Shown in pieces: positions 36,732-46,051 of a DNA stretch of 64,000 nucleotides (position 1 is the first letter of the stretch; each line of letters begins with the position of its first letter). The notes under the pieces are model-generated. The model saw only the letters and a program-made list of their open reading frames with translations. It had not been told where the DNA came from and ran no database searches. Source of the stretch: Pleomorphomonas sp. (lineage in GTDB: Bacteria > Pseudomonadota > Alphaproteobacteria > Rhizobiales > Pleomorphomonadaceae); the NCBI GenBank assembly GCA_029976075.1, contig JARKNW010000177.1, forward strand, positions 41,665-105,664, read 5' to 3'. The translations under genes and the position numbers were made by a program.

Positions 36732-37379
36732 TTACGCCATGATAGCCTTGATGCCGTCGGCGACGAACTGCACCGCGAGAGATGCGAGCAGGACGCCCAG
36801 GAGGCGGGTCAGAACGTTGCGGCCGGTATCGCCAAGGTAGCGGTCGATGCGGTCGGCTGCGATAAATATGGCGAATGACAGCGCGATGATGGCCGCTATG
36901 ATCAATACGAGCGTCGCCATGAGCAACGGGCCGCGCGCGTCGGCCGCCAGCAGAATGGTCGCCGAGATGGCGCCGGGACCCGCGAGAAACGGGATGGCGA
37001 TGGGGAACACCGCGAGATGGCGGATATCCTCGCCGATCGGTTGCGGATGACCGACAGCGACGTCGGCGTGGGCGCTCTTCTCGCCGGCGCCCGACTTCGG
37101 CTTCTCGAACACCATCTCGAAGGCGATCCAGAACAGCAGCAGGCCGCCGGCGATGCGAAACGCCGGCATCGAAATACCCAGGAATGTCAGGATGCCGGCG
37201 CCGACGAAGGCAAAGGCGATCAGGACCAGGAATGCGATGATCGAGGCGCGCACCGCCATGGCGCGGCGCATCTCGGGACGCGCCCCCGCCGTCAGCGCCA
37301 GAACGAGCGGCGCAAGACCCACCGGGTCGATGGTGACGAAAAGTGTCGCGAATGCATTGAGAATGTAGTCGATCGGCAT
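36732..37379 (-). CDS. MarC-family integral membrane protein
   Basis: A 215-residue protein with six hydrophobic segments. It has the MarC/UPF0056 motifs FATLFVTIDPVGLAPLVLAL and FPIAIPFLAGPGAISATILL. The family, once linked to multiple antibiotic resistance, has no proven function. The start at 37379 is chosen by homology; the upstream in-frame extension to 37529 reads through the neighbour's promoter. It is divergent from the ClbS/DfsB gene. Confidence 0.9.
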   Translation of the reverse strand: MPIDYILNAFATLFVTIDPVGLAPLVLALTAGARPEMRRAMAVRASIIAFLVLIAFAFVGAGILTFLGISMPAFRIAGGLLLFWIAFEMVFEKPKSGAGEKSAHADVAVGHPQPIGEDIRHLAVFPIAIPFLAGPGAISATILLAADARGPLLMATLVLIIAAIIALSFAIFIAADRIDRYLGDTGRNVLTRLLGVLLASLAVQFVADGIKAIMA

Positions 37380-37479
37380 GGCCTGTCCGCCGTTTCGGAG
37401 ATTGCCGGTTGCTCTGCCAGAAAAGGGGGCGCGCCGAAAGGGGGAACGGCGTGCCTGCTCTGATATCGGGGGGAAAGAT

Positions 37480-37992
37480 TTGGCTATCCCTGGATGCAAG
37501 TCGGAACTCGCTGATGCCATTGATATCAACTACAAGAAGCTTTTGGCCGATCTCGATGGCGTGCCCGAGGTTCTCAGCCGGGAGCCTTCGCTTGAGGGGC
37601 ATGCCAAGGGCACGCAGATGAGCGTGCATGACCTCGTCGCCTATCTCACGGGATGGTGCGAACTGGTTCTGAAGTGGCACGCGGGAAAGGCTGCTGGCGA
37701 GCCGGTGGATTTCCCCGAAACGGGCTATAAGTGGAACGAACTCGGCCGTCTGGCGAAAAAATTCTATGCCGACTATGCCGGCCTCACTCAGGCGGCGCTC
37801 CTCGAACGTTTCGTCGAGGCCAAGGATCGTATTCTGGCGATGATCGAGAGAACCGACAACGACGATCTCTATGGCAAGCCGTGGTATGAGGCCTATACCT
37901 TCGGTCGCATGATCCAGCTCAACACCTCGTCGCCGTTCGATAACGCCCGCAAGCGGCTTCGTCGGTGGAAGAAGGAAAAGGGACTCCGCTGA
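37480..37992 (+). CDS. ClbS/DfsB-family four-helix protein
   Basis: About 170 residues. The start TTG 37480 gives MAIPGCKSELADAI, matching the usual ClbS/DfsB opening, and a GGGGGGAAAG run precedes it. Later motifs are HDLVAYLTGWCELVLKWH and NDDLYGKPWYEAYTFGRMIQ, then NTSSPFDNA. ClbS is a colibactin-resistance cyclopropane hydrolase; most members of this DinB-like fold have no known substrate. The role here is not known. Confidence 0.88.
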   Translation: MAIPGCKSELADAIDINYKKLLADLDGVPEVLSREPSLEGHAKGTQMSVHDLVAYLTGWCELVLKWHAGKAAGEPVDFPETGYKWNELGRLAKKFYADYAGLTQAALLERFVEAKDRILAMIERTDNDDLYGKPWYEAYTFGRMIQLNTSSPFDNARKRLRRWKKEKGLR

Positions 37993-38208
37993 CTCCGTCG
38001 CCGTCGGAAATGCCGTTTTCTTCTGGACAAACCAGTCGTTCCGTGGTCTTTGCGCCGCCACAGCAATATCAGGACCGGCCGCTATCCGCGGCGCCTTTCG
38101 CGTCCCCCCCGTCGGGAGCGTAGCGGCGTTCTGAAGAGACGATTCAGCGCGGATGGTGTCCCGGAGGCTGCTCCGGTCGACTCTGGCGCTCTGGGAGACA
38201 TTTGGACC

Positions 38209-38709
38209 ATGACCGACGACCGATCCGGCGCCAGATCCGAGCCGCGCCCGGCCAACCAGCGCGGCGCTGCCCGCCTCGCCGCCGTACAGGCGCTTTACCA
38301 GCTTGAAATCGGCGGTGGCGATCTTCTGGAAGTGGTGCAGGAGTTCGAGGCCTTCCGGCTTGGCAAGGAACTCGACGGCTTCGAATATCGGCAGGCCGAT
38401 GCAGGCTGGTTCCGCGATATCGTTGGTGGCGTCGTCACCGACCAGCGGACGGTCGACCCCATGGTCCATACCGCCTTGGTCGAAGACTGGCCGCTGAAGC
38501 GCGTCGACGCGACGCTTCGCGCCATCTTGCGCTGCGGCGCCTACGAACTGCTGCGCCGTGGCGACGTGCCGGGCAGGGTGATCATTTCCGAGTATATCGA
38601 CATCGCACGTGCCTTCTTCGAAGATGACGAGCCGCGTCTTGTCAACGGCGTGCTCGATCGCATCGCCCATGAAATCCGGCCTGACGAGTTCCCGAAAGAG
38701 GGGGCGTGA
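38209..38709 (+). CDS. nusB: Transcription antitermination factor NusB
   Basis: A 166-residue helical RNA-binding protein that joins NusE (S10) at boxA of rRNA operons. It has RGAARLAAVQALYQLEI near the N-terminus and AILRCGAYELL, then VIISEYIDIARAFF, the usual C-terminal motifs. ATG 38209 follows GGGAG. The stop is one base from thiL, a common alphaproteobacterial pairing (often after ribH). Confidence 0.96.
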   Translation: MTDDRSGARSEPRPANQRGAARLAAVQALYQLEIGGGDLLEVVQEFEAFRLGKELDGFEYRQADAGWFRDIVGGVVTDQRTVDPMVHTALVEDWPLKRVDATLRAILRCGAYELLRRGDVPGRVIISEYIDIARAFFEDDEPRLVNGVLDRIAHEIRPDEFPKEGA

Positions 38710-38710
38710 A

Positions 38711-39706
38711 ATGGCGACGGCGGGTGGCATCGGTGAGTTTGAACTGATCGCCCGCGTTTTTGCGCCGCTGGCGGCCGAGGGTGCCCTCGGTCTCACCGAC
38801 GATGCCGCCTTCTATCGTCCACGCCCTGGCAGGGATCTCGTTCTCACCAAGGACGAGGTGGTGAGCGGCGTGCATTTCTTTGCCGATGATCCCTGGGATG
38901 CGGTGGCGCGCAAGGCGCTGCGCGTCAACCTGTCCGATCTCGCGGCCAAGGGGGCGTTGCCGGTCGGTTACCTCCTAGCGCTTGGCCTGCCCAAGGACTT
39001 TACGGTCGACCAGATCGACGCTTTGGGCGCGGGGCTCGCCTCCGATCAGAAAGCATACGGCATCTCGCTCTATGGCGGAGACACGGTCCGCTCACCGGCC
39101 GGCCTTACACTTTCGGTAACGGCGATCGGCGAGGTGGAAGAGGGCGGCATGGTCCGGCGTGGCGGTGCGCGGCCCGGCGACATCATCGTCGTGACCGGCA
39201 CCATAGGTGATGCCGCGCTTGGCTTGGCGCTGCGGCTCGACAGTGCGCTTTCGATGCGCCTCGGCCTGTCAGACGCCCAGCGTGATCACCTTCTCGACCG
39301 TTACCTGTTGCCCTGCCCACGGGGAGCATTGGCGCGGGCGGTGGCCGCTTGCGCCTCGGGTGGCATGGATATTTCAGACGGTCTCGTCGGCGATCTTGGC
39401 AAGATGGCGGCGGCTTCCGGTGTGGCGATCGAGATCGACGCCGACCGCGTGCCGCTGTCGGATGCCGCTCGGGCGGCGGCGGTGGCCGATCCGCGTCTTT
39501 TCGCCGTGGCGCTGACCGGTGGCGACGACTACGAGTTGGCGCTCTCCATTCCCGAAGCGAAGGTCGATGCTTTTCTCACTGCTGCCGATGACGCCGGCAT
39601 CGGCGCCACGCCGATCGGTCGGGCAGGACGAGGCGAGGGAGTCGCCGTTCGCGGCGATCATCCGGCGCTTGCCGAGCTCGGATCTGGTTCCTACAGGCAC
39701 TTTTGA
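38711..39706 (+). CDS. thiL: Thiamine-monophosphate kinase
   Basis: A 331-residue ATP-dependent kinase that makes thiamine diphosphate. Family motifs are GEFELIARVF, LTDDAAFY, DLAAKGALPVGYLLALGLP, GGDTVRSP and ASGGMDISDGLVGDL. ATG 38711 is one base after the nusB stop, so the genes are co-translated. No TPP riboswitch is seen upstream. Confidence 0.96.
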   Translation: MATAGGIGEFELIARVFAPLAAEGALGLTDDAAFYRPRPGRDLVLTKDEVVSGVHFFADDPWDAVARKALRVNLSDLAAKGALPVGYLLALGLPKDFTVDQIDALGAGLASDQKAYGISLYGGDTVRSPAGLTLSVTAIGEVEEGGMVRRGGARPGDIIVVTGTIGDAALGLALRLDSALSMRLGLSDAQRDHLLDRYLLPCPRGALARAVAACASGGMDISDGLVGDLGKMAAASGVAIEIDADRVPLSDAARAAAVADPRLFAVALTGGDDYELALSIPEAKVDAFLTAADDAGIGATPIGRAGRGEGVAVRGDHPALAELGSGSYRHF

Positions 39707-39868
39707 GGCAACGGCGCGAATGTTGCAAAGCCTTCCTTCGGGCTGACGTTGAGGCGGGGTACGGCTTGCGTTGTCGAGGTCGAGCCAGTAGACCTCGGCG
39801 GGTTCGCCTGGGCGGCTGCCGATTGTCTTTTCCGATCATTCTTTTCTTTTGCATTTTCCGGAGGGCCG

Positions 39869-40450
39869 ATGTTTCGCAAGCTCTATGACTGGACCATGTC
39901 GCTGGCCGGTAGCCGCAAGGCAGGGGCATGGCTCGCCGTCGTCTCTTTCGCCGAAAGCTCCTTTTTCCCCATTCCGCCCGACGTGATGCTGGTGCCGATG
40001 GTGCTGGCCCGTCGCGACAAGGCCTTCACCTACGCACTCATCTGCACCGTCGCGTCGGTGATGGGCGCCATGCTCGGCTATGCCATCGGCCTTTTCCTGT
40101 TCGACAGCGTCGGCGCCTGGCTGATCCGCGTCTACGGCTACGGCCAAAGCTTTGATGATTTCCGTGCCGCCTACGCCCACTACGGTGCCTGGATCATCCT
40201 GATCAAGGGGTTGACGCCGATCCCCTTCAAGCTGGTCACCATAGCCTCGGGTTTCGCCGCCTATAATTTTCCGTTGTTCGTCGTGCTCTGCGTCATTACG
40301 CGGGGCGTCCGCTTTTTCCTGGTCGCCTTTCTGCTGCGCCTGTTCGGCGAGCCGGTGCGCGACTTCATCGAGCGGCGGCTCGACGCGGTCATGTGGGCGC
40401 TGCTCATCATCATCGTCGGCGGTTTCGTGGCGGCGCGCTATATCGTCTAA
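39869..40450 (+). CDS. YqaA-family (SNARE-associated) membrane protein
   Basis: A 193-residue protein with about four to five membrane segments, related to DedA/YqaA proteins. Typical motifs are FAESSFFPIPPDVMLVPMVL near the N-terminus and KGLTPIPFKLVTIASG in the middle. GGAGGG precedes ATG 39869. DedA-like proteins act as lipid flippases or support membrane homeostasis; no specific role is shown for this branch. Confidence 0.9.
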   Translation: MFRKLYDWTMSLAGSRKAGAWLAVVSFAESSFFPIPPDVMLVPMVLARRDKAFTYALICTVASVMGAMLGYAIGLFLFDSVGAWLIRVYGYGQSFDDFRAAYAHYGAWIILIKGLTPIPFKLVTIASGFAAYNFPLFVVLCVITRGVRFFLVAFLLRLFGEPVRDFIERRLDAVMWALLIIIVGGFVAARYIV

Positions 40451-40774
40451 CCGCGCATCGGTGGCGGCGTTGGTCGCCGAGCGAGACGAAGCGACGGCGG
40501 TTTCGTGCCGAATGGGGACAAATCCATAAAATCGTAGGCTTCGGGCTTTCCCGCCCTTGACGCCACCAAACGAGACTATATCGGTAATCCCGCCCTCGTA
40601 TCTGTCCGCGGAACGGGATCGACGTTGCATGCCGACGCGTTCTGTCAGGCGGAAGACAAGAGGGTCGCTCCCAAGGCGAACGGGCACGGGAACCGTCAGG
40701 CTCCCAAGGGGCGTTCGCCTTCGGTTCGTGGCGCCAAGGCCGCGCTCACAAGTGTCCGGCACTGCGGAGGGATC
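40451..40774. other. 324-bp leader region of hppA
   Basis: No gene is supported; an open frame reading into hppA from 40625 has no family motifs before residue 51. A TTGACG hexamer (40557-40562) and TATATC (40577-40582) look promoter-like, but a 14-base spacer is too short for a normal promoter. Confidence 0.45.
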
Positions 40775-42913
40775 ATGTACGTTCTATACATCGCGATCAT
40801 TTGCGGACTTTTGTCCCTCGCCTATGGCGTGTGGGCAATCAAGTCCGTCATGGCATCGGACGCGGGCAGCGCCCGCATGCAGGAAATCTCAGGGGCTGTC
40901 GCTGAGGGTGCTCAGGCCTACCTCAAGCGCCAATACACGACGATTGGCATTGTCGGCGTGGTTATCCTGGTGGTGATCGCGTGGCTGCTCGGTCTGCCGG
41001 TCGCCATCGGTTTCGTCGTCGGCGCCGTTCTGTCGGGCCTCGCTGGCTTCATTGGCATGAACGTGTCGGTGCGCGCCAACGTCCGGACCGCCGCTGCTGC
41101 CATGCAGTCGCTGGCCGGCGGCCTCGGCATCGCCTTCAAGGCAGGTGCCGTCACCGGTCTTCTGGTGGCTGGTCTCGCCCTGCTTGGCGTTTCCGTCTAT
41201 TTCTGGGTGCTGACCAGCGCGATGGGGCATGCCGTCAATGACCGCGTCGTCATCGACTCGCTCGTTGCCCTCGGCTTCGGCGCCTCGCTGATCTCCATCT
41301 TCGCCCGTCTCGGCGGTGGTATCTTCACCAAGGGCGCCGACGTCGGTGCCGACCTCGTCGGCAAGGTCGAGGCTGGTATCCCCGAGGATGATCCGCGCAA
41401 CCCGGCGACCATCGCCGACAACGTTGGTGACAACGTCGGCGATTGCGCCGGCATGGCCGCCGACCTGTTCGAGACCTACGCGGTGACCGTCGTCGCCACC
41501 ATGGTTCTCGCCTCCATCTTCTTCGCCGGAAACGCCGACCTGCTGCCGAAGGCGATGCTCTATCCGCTGCTGATCTGCGGCGCTTGCATCATCACTTCGA
41601 TCGTTGGCACGTTCTTCGTGAAGCTGGGTGCCAACAACTCCATCATGGGCGCCCTTTACAAGGGGCTGTGGGCAACCTCGATCCTGTCAATCGTTGGCCT
41701 CGGTGGCGCAACGTCCCTGACCATCGGCTGGGGCGAAATCGGTGTCGTCGACGGCATCGCGCTGACCGGCACCAAGCTGTTCATCTGCGGCATCCTGGGC
41801 CTTGCGGTCACCGGCCTGATCGTCTGGATCACCGAGTACTACACCGGCACCGGCAAGCGCCCGGTGACGTCGATCGCCCAGGCATCGGTCACCGGTCATG
41901 GCACCAACGTGATCCAGGGCCTCGCCGTGTCGCTCGAATCGACGGCCCTTCCGGCCCTCGTCATCGTCGCCGGCATCATCGCCACCTATCAGCTGGGCGG
42001 CCTGTTCGGCACGGCGATCGCCGTCACCACCATGCTCGGCCTCGCCGGCATGATCGTGGCCCTCGACGCCTTCGGCCCGGTCACCGACAACGCCGGTGGT
42101 ATCGCCGAGATGGCCGGCCTGCCCAAGGACGTCCGTCACACGACCGATGCGCTCGATGCCGTCGGCAACACCACCAAGGCCGTCACCAAGGGCTATGCCA
42201 TCGGTTCGGCCGGCCTCGGCGCTCTGGTGCTGTTCGCCGCCTACACGAACGACATCAAGCATTTCGCTGAAAGCGGCGTGTCGTACTTCCAGGGCATCGG
42301 CAACATCGACCTGTCGCTGTCCAATCCGTACGTCGTCGCGGGCCTGATCTTCGGTGGCCTCATCCCCTACCTGTTCGGTGGCATCGCCATGACCGCCGTC
42401 GGCCGCGCTGCCGGCTCGGTGGTCGAGGAAGTGCGTCGTCAGTTCAAGGAGAAGCCGGGCATCATGGCCGGTACGGAGCGTCCGGACTACGGCCGCGCCG
42501 TCGACATGCTGACCAAGGCGGCGATCAAGGAAATGATCATCCCGTCGCTGTTGCCGGTGCTGTCGCCGCTGGTTGTCTACTTCGGCGTGCTTGCCGCCTC
42601 GGGTTCCAAGGCCAATGCCTTCGCCGCCCTCGGCGCCTCGCTGCTCGGCGTGATCGTCAACGGCCTGTTCGTCGCCATCTCGATGACCTCGGGTGGTGGC
42701 GCCTGGGACAATGCCAAGAAGAGCTTCGAAGACGGTTTCGTGGACAAGGACGGCGTCAAGCACTTCAAGGGTTCCGATGCCCACAAGGCCTCGGTGACGG
42801 GCGACACCGTCGGCGATCCATACAAGGATACCGCCGGTCCTGCCGTGAACCCGGCGATCAAGATCACCAACATCGTGGCTCTGCTGCTGCTGGCGGTTCT
42901 CGCCCATAGCTGA
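40775..42913 (+). CDS. hppA: Proton-translocating pyrophosphatase, K+-independent type
   Basis: A 712-residue integral membrane pump with about 16 helices that couples pyrophosphate hydrolysis to proton export. The substrate site motif GGIFTKGADVGADLVGK and the DNVGDNVGDCAGMAADLFE motif are intact. At the subtype position the sequence is GNTTKAVTKG, with Lys where K+-dependent enzymes have Ala, so it should not need K+. ATG 40775 is preceded by CGGAGG. A strong terminator follows. Confidence 0.97.
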   Translation: MYVLYIAIICGLLSLAYGVWAIKSVMASDAGSARMQEISGAVAEGAQAYLKRQYTTIGIVGVVILVVIAWLLGLPVAIGFVVGAVLSGLAGFIGMNVSVRANVRTAAAAMQSLAGGLGIAFKAGAVTGLLVAGLALLGVSVYFWVLTSAMGHAVNDRVVIDSLVALGFGASLISIFARLGGGIFTKGADVGADLVGKVEAGIPEDDPRNPATIADNVGDNVGDCAGMAADLFETYAVTVVATMVLASIFFAGNADLLPKAMLYPLLICGACIITSIVGTFFVKLGANNSIMGALYKGLWATSILSIVGLGGATSLTIGWGEIGVVDGIALTGTKLFICGILGLAVTGLIVWITEYYTGTGKRPVTSIAQASVTGHGTNVIQGLAVSLESTALPALVIVAGIIATYQLGGLFGTAIAVTTMLGLAGMIVALDAFGPVTDNAGGIAEMAGLPKDVRHTTDALDAVGNTTKAVTKGYAIGSAGLGALVLFAAYTNDIKHFAESGVSYFQGIGNIDLSLSNPYVVAGLIFGGLIPYLFGGIAMTAVGRAAGSVVEEVRRQFKEKPGIMAGTERPDYGRAVDMLTKAAIKEMIIPSLLPVLSPLVVYFGVLAASGSKANAFAALGASLLGVIVNGLFVAISMTSGGGAWDNAKKSFEDGFVDKDGVKHFKGSDAHKASVTGDTVGDPYKDTAGPAVNPAIKITNIVALLLLAVLAHS

Positions 42914-42942
42914 TAGACCACGTCAGTATTTCGACTGAACGA

Positions 42943-42980
42943 AGCGGCGGTCGGGCAACCGGCCGCCGCTTTGGCTTTTC
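42943..42980 (+). terminator. hppA terminator
   Basis: A 12-bp stem with one G-T pair (42943-42954 with 42959-42970, loop GCAA) followed by TTGGCTTTT. Confidence 0.85.
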
Positions 42981-43008
42981 GGGTGGCGCGGTTTGGCGCC
43001 GCCGGTCA

Positions 43009-43944
43009 ATGTCCGGAACCATGACCATGACGACCGCCCAAGCCGCCGCCTCGGCCGGCTCCGGCCGCTACCGCGGCTTCGCCTTTGCCTTTTCGGCCTA
43101 TCTTCTGTGGGGTTTCCTGCCTTTCTACATGAAGGCCGTCGCCCATATCTCGCCTTACGAGGTCGTGGCGCATCGCGTGCTGTGGTCGGTACCTATCACG
43201 GCGGCGATCCTGGCAGTGCAGGGCGGCCTTGGCAGTTTCCTCGGCGTGTTCCGGCAGCCGCGTACGCTGGTCATGGGCTTTCTGACGGCCAGCCTGATCT
43301 CGGTGAACTGGGCGATCTACGTCTGGGCGATCGGTTCCGGCAGGGCGCTCGAGTCGGCGCTCGGCTACTTCATCAATCCGCTGGTCAACGTCGCTCTGGG
43401 GACGATTTTCCTCGGCGAGCGTTTGAGCCGCGCCCAGATGTTCGCGGTGGCGCTGGCCATTTTCGGTGTCGGCCTCATGACGGTTGAAAGCGGCGGTCTG
43501 CCGTGGGTATCGCTGGCCTTGGCGTTGACCTTCGGCGTCTATGGCTATCTCAAGAAGACGCTGCCGATCGGCCCCACGCACGGCTTCCTTCTGGAGGTCG
43601 TGCTCATCTCGCCGCTGGCGCTTGCCTTCCTGGCCTGGCTGATGGCCACGGGCAGCGGACATTTCATCGGCACGGGGGCGGTAACGACCGGCTCAGATAC
43701 GCTGCTGCTGGCGGCTTCCGGGCTCGTTACGGCGGTGCCTCTGATTCTGTTCGTCTATGGTGCGCGCCTTCTGCGCTACTCGACCATCGGACTGATGCAG
43801 TATATCGCCCCATCCATGATCTTCCTTACCGCCGTCTTCGTGTTTCACGAACCGTTTTCTGGCGGCAAGCTCGTCGCTTTCATGTTCATCTGGGCGGCGC
43901 TGGTGGTTTATACCGCGACGATGTTTTCCGGGCGTAGGACCTGA
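43009..43944 (+). CDS. rarD: RarD-type EamA transporter
   Basis: A 311-residue, ten-helix drug/metabolite transporter. RarD hallmarks are AYLLWGFLPFYMKAV near residue 29, EVVAHRVLWSVP, ISVNWAIYVWAI and GYFINPLVNVALG. RarD was first linked to chloramphenicol sensitivity; its substrate is unknown. ATG 43009 is used, but ATGs at 43021 and 43027 are also possible. It is convergent with the BamE-like gene, with a terminator between. Confidence 0.91.
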   Translation: MSGTMTMTTAQAAASAGSGRYRGFAFAFSAYLLWGFLPFYMKAVAHISPYEVVAHRVLWSVPITAAILAVQGGLGSFLGVFRQPRTLVMGFLTASLISVNWAIYVWAIGSGRALESALGYFINPLVNVALGTIFLGERLSRAQMFAVALAIFGVGLMTVESGGLPWVSLALALTFGVYGYLKKTLPIGPTHGFLLEVVLISPLALAFLAWLMATGSGHFIGTGAVTTGSDTLLLAASGLVTAVPLILFVYGARLLRYSTIGLMQYIAPSMIFLTAVFVFHEPFSGGKLVAFMFIWAALVVYTATMFSGRRT

Positions 43945-43953
43945 TCAAAGAAA

Positions 43954-43979
43954 AAGGGCGCGGTAGAAACCGCGCCCTT
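43954..43979. terminator. Bidirectional terminator, rarD / bamE
   Basis: An 11-bp stem (AAGGGCGCGGT with ACCGCGCCCTT, loop AGAA). On the minus strand CTTTTTCTTTG follows, giving a strong terminator for the lipoprotein gene. Confidence 0.88.
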
Positions 43980-44001
43980 GATTAGGTCCTCGGAGATTCC
44001 C

Positions 44002-44490
44002 TTATCGGGAATCCAGATTGCCAAGCGGGTTGACGTTGCCGACACCCTTGAAGATCTGGCTGATGAGGTTGAGATCGGCGCCGCCCGTGCGGGTCTTGCG
44101 TTCGATGAAGTCGAACACCTTGCCATCCTTCAGGCCGTAATTGGCGATCTGCTTCACCAGCCCCTTATCATCGAAATAGATGGCCAGTACCCGCTGATCG
44201 GTGATCGAGCGACCCATGATCGGGTTTTCGTTGATGGTCTGGGAAATATAGTAGAAGGCGGTGTCGCCGGCCATCACCGAGGTGGTCGACGGCGAACCGA
44301 GCACCAGAAGGACCTGCTCGCGCGATGAACCGACCGGTACCTGCGCCAGCGCTTCCTCGGACAGCACGTAGCCATGCTGGATCGGCGGCGTGCCGCAGGC
44401 CGATACGGAGACGGCCGTCAGCAGGGCGATTGCCGCGCCCTTCAGACCAAACATCATGCCCGACGGGCGTTCACTCCGGCTGAACTTCAC
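44002..44490 (-). CDS. Outer membrane lipoprotein BamE/OmlA-like
   Basis: About 162 residues. A signal peptide ends at the lipobox VSAC, giving an N-terminal acylated Cys. The mature part is a SmpA/OmlA domain with the family pattern VPVGSSREQVLLVLGSPS and AFYYISQ. BamE supports the beta-barrel assembly machine. GTG 44490 is preferred because GGGAGG precedes it closely; an upstream ATG would lengthen the tail without benefit. Confidence 0.88.
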   Translation of the reverse strand: MKFSRSERPSGMMFGLKGAAIALLTAVSVSACGTPPIQHGYVLSEEALAQVPVGSSREQVLLVLGSPSTTSVMAGDTAFYYISQTINENPIMGRSITDQRVLAIYFDDKGLVKQIANYGLKDGKVFDFIERKTRTGGADLNLISQIFKGVGNVNPLGNLDSR

Positions 44491-44824
44491 ATGAGCCTCC
44501 CGGCACTCCCAACCAAACCAAGACAATCGCGCGAAGCGATTGCCAGCATCGTTCATCGGCCTCGATGGCCTGCTAGACACAGGCTCCTGGCTCTACGCTC
44601 CGCAGGGCGTGTTTCGAGGTAAGGCTTGCCCCGAAGAGACCGCACCGAGCGACGCCACACCGTGCCGAGGCGCCAGAGGCTGTTTCACCATCTCTCTGAC
44701 TCCACGCTTGGCAACTTGGTTACCTTGCGCTAGGTCACGAGGCAACGTCAATTCGTGCGTCCGGCTCGGTTTCCTGTCGATCACCGTGCCGGAATTGGTC
44801 TTCGGGGAAGGAAACGGCAAAACT
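44491..44824. other. 334-bp divergent promoter region
   Basis: Lies between the BamE-like gene (minus) and the bc1 chaperone gene (plus). A frame open from 44540 reads into the chaperone but has no recognisable protein before residue 96. No clear promoter boxes, repeats or RNA gene were identified. Confidence 0.45.
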
Positions 44825-45394
44825 ATGGTGTTCGGCCTCTTCCGGCGAAAGGCACCGGTTCGCATCGCGCAGCTCTACGACGGGTTGATGTGCGCTTCGC
44901 GGCAACCGGTGTTCTATGCCGAACTCGGAGTTGCCGACAGCGTCGAGGGGCGACTCGAGATGCTGATGCTCCACGTCGGTCTTGTCGTCCATCGCCTGTC
45001 GCAGGATGTGTCCGGGCGAGAATCGGCACGTGGTCTCAGCGAACTCTTCATCGACGACATGGAACGGTCGATGCGCGAAATCGGCTATGACGACAGCGGA
45101 CTCAAGCGTCGACTCAAAAAGGTGGTCGGGGCCTTCTACGGGCGAACGGAAGCCACAACGGCGGCGCTCGCCGACGATCAGCCCTCAGCCCTCCCAGACG
45201 TTCTGGCTCGCAATGTGTATGGTGGAGCCGTGATAGATCCGCGACAGCTGGCTTGCCTCGCCGACTATGTACGCGACTTCGCGCGCCGCCTTGCCGATCT
45301 TCCTGTCGATGAACTGGTCTCCCGAGGCTTGCCCTCATTGACGTCACCTGCCATTTCAGCCGGTGAACCCGCATTCTCGGATCTCAAGTCATGA
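44825..45394 (+). CDS. Ubiquinol-cytochrome c chaperone (CBP3 family)
   Basis: A 189-residue protein of the CBP3/UQCC1 family, which helps assemble cytochrome b in complex III. Motifs: ARQPVFY-like ASRQPVFYAELGVADSVEG, LHVGLVVHRL, ELFIDDMERSMREIG and KVVGAFYGR. ATG 44825 fits the family start MVFGLFRRK. Its stop overlaps the DUF177 start by four bases (ATGA), a conserved alphaproteobacterial pairing. Confidence 0.92.
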   Translation: MVFGLFRRKAPVRIAQLYDGLMCASRQPVFYAELGVADSVEGRLEMLMLHVGLVVHRLSQDVSGRESARGLSELFIDDMERSMREIGYDDSGLKRRLKKVVGAFYGRTEATTAALADDQPSALPDVLARNVYGGAVIDPRQLACLADYVRDFARRLADLPVDELVSRGLPSLTSPAISAGEPAFSDLKS

Positions 45395-45933
45395 CTGAAA
45401 AAGCCGACATTCCCTTTTCTCGTCCTTTCGCCTGGGACCGCGTGCAACCGCGCGGTACGCCGGTGACCTTTGAGGCCAGCCCATCCGAGTGTGAGGCGAT
45501 TGCCGGGGCGCTTGGCATTCTCAAGGTGCTCAGCGCGTCGGCCGAGTTCACGGTGTCACCGTTCCGCAAGACCGGCTTCAAGGTGATCGGCGAGGTTCGG
45601 GCCGAGGTCGAGCAAGCCTGCGTCGTCACCCTCGAGCCGGTTCCTGAGAGCATCAACGAGATCGTGGATCTCCGTTTCTTGCCGGAAGACGAAATCGACC
45701 CGGTGAGCGAGGAGATCGAGGTCGATATCGATGCGGAGGACCCGCCGGAGCCCATCACGGGATCGACGGTCGATCTCGGCGTTCTGGCGACGGAATTTGT
45801 CGCGGTTGGCCTCGATCCATACCCGCGCAAGCCCGGTGTCGAATTCACTCCGCTCATCGAAGATGATGGGAGCGAAGACGAAGGGGGATCGCCCTTCGCA
45901 GGGCTCTCCGCATTGAAGGACAAGCGTTCGTGA
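45391..45933 (+). CDS. DUF177 / YceD family protein
   Basis: A 180-residue acidic protein with the DUF177 signature EQACVVTLEPVPESINEIV followed by DLGVLATEFVAVGLDPYPRKPG and FAGLSALK near the C-terminus. In other bacteria YceD is involved in 23S rRNA maturation and usually lies next to rpmF. Here rpmF is absent and plsX follows after 118 bp. Confidence 0.92.
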   Translation: MTEKADIPFSRPFAWDRVQPRGTPVTFEASPSECEAIAGALGILKVLSASAEFTVSPFRKTGFKVIGEVRAEVEQACVVTLEPVPESINEIVDLRFLPEDEIDPVSEEIEVDIDAEDPPEPITGSTVDLGVLATEFVAVGLDPYPRKPGVEFTPLIEDDGSEDEGGSPFAGLSALKDKRS

Positions 45934-46051
45934 CCGATGCGGTCGTGCTGCATCCGTAGCGGCCGGCGCGCATTTTGGTATTGTTTCCTGGGGGGGAATG
46001 TTTATCTTCCCGCCCGATTAATTTCGGCGGTCGCCGCGCTTCTGAGGATTC

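Noticed and set aside
36616..38796. 726-codon minus-strand ORF across marC, clbS and nusB
   Set aside because: Spans recognised genes on both strands and reads as low-motif, Arg-rich sequence.
45934..46051. Missing rpmF between DUF177 and plsX as a deletion
   Set aside because: Many alphaproteobacteria have rpmF elsewhere, so its absence here is normal.
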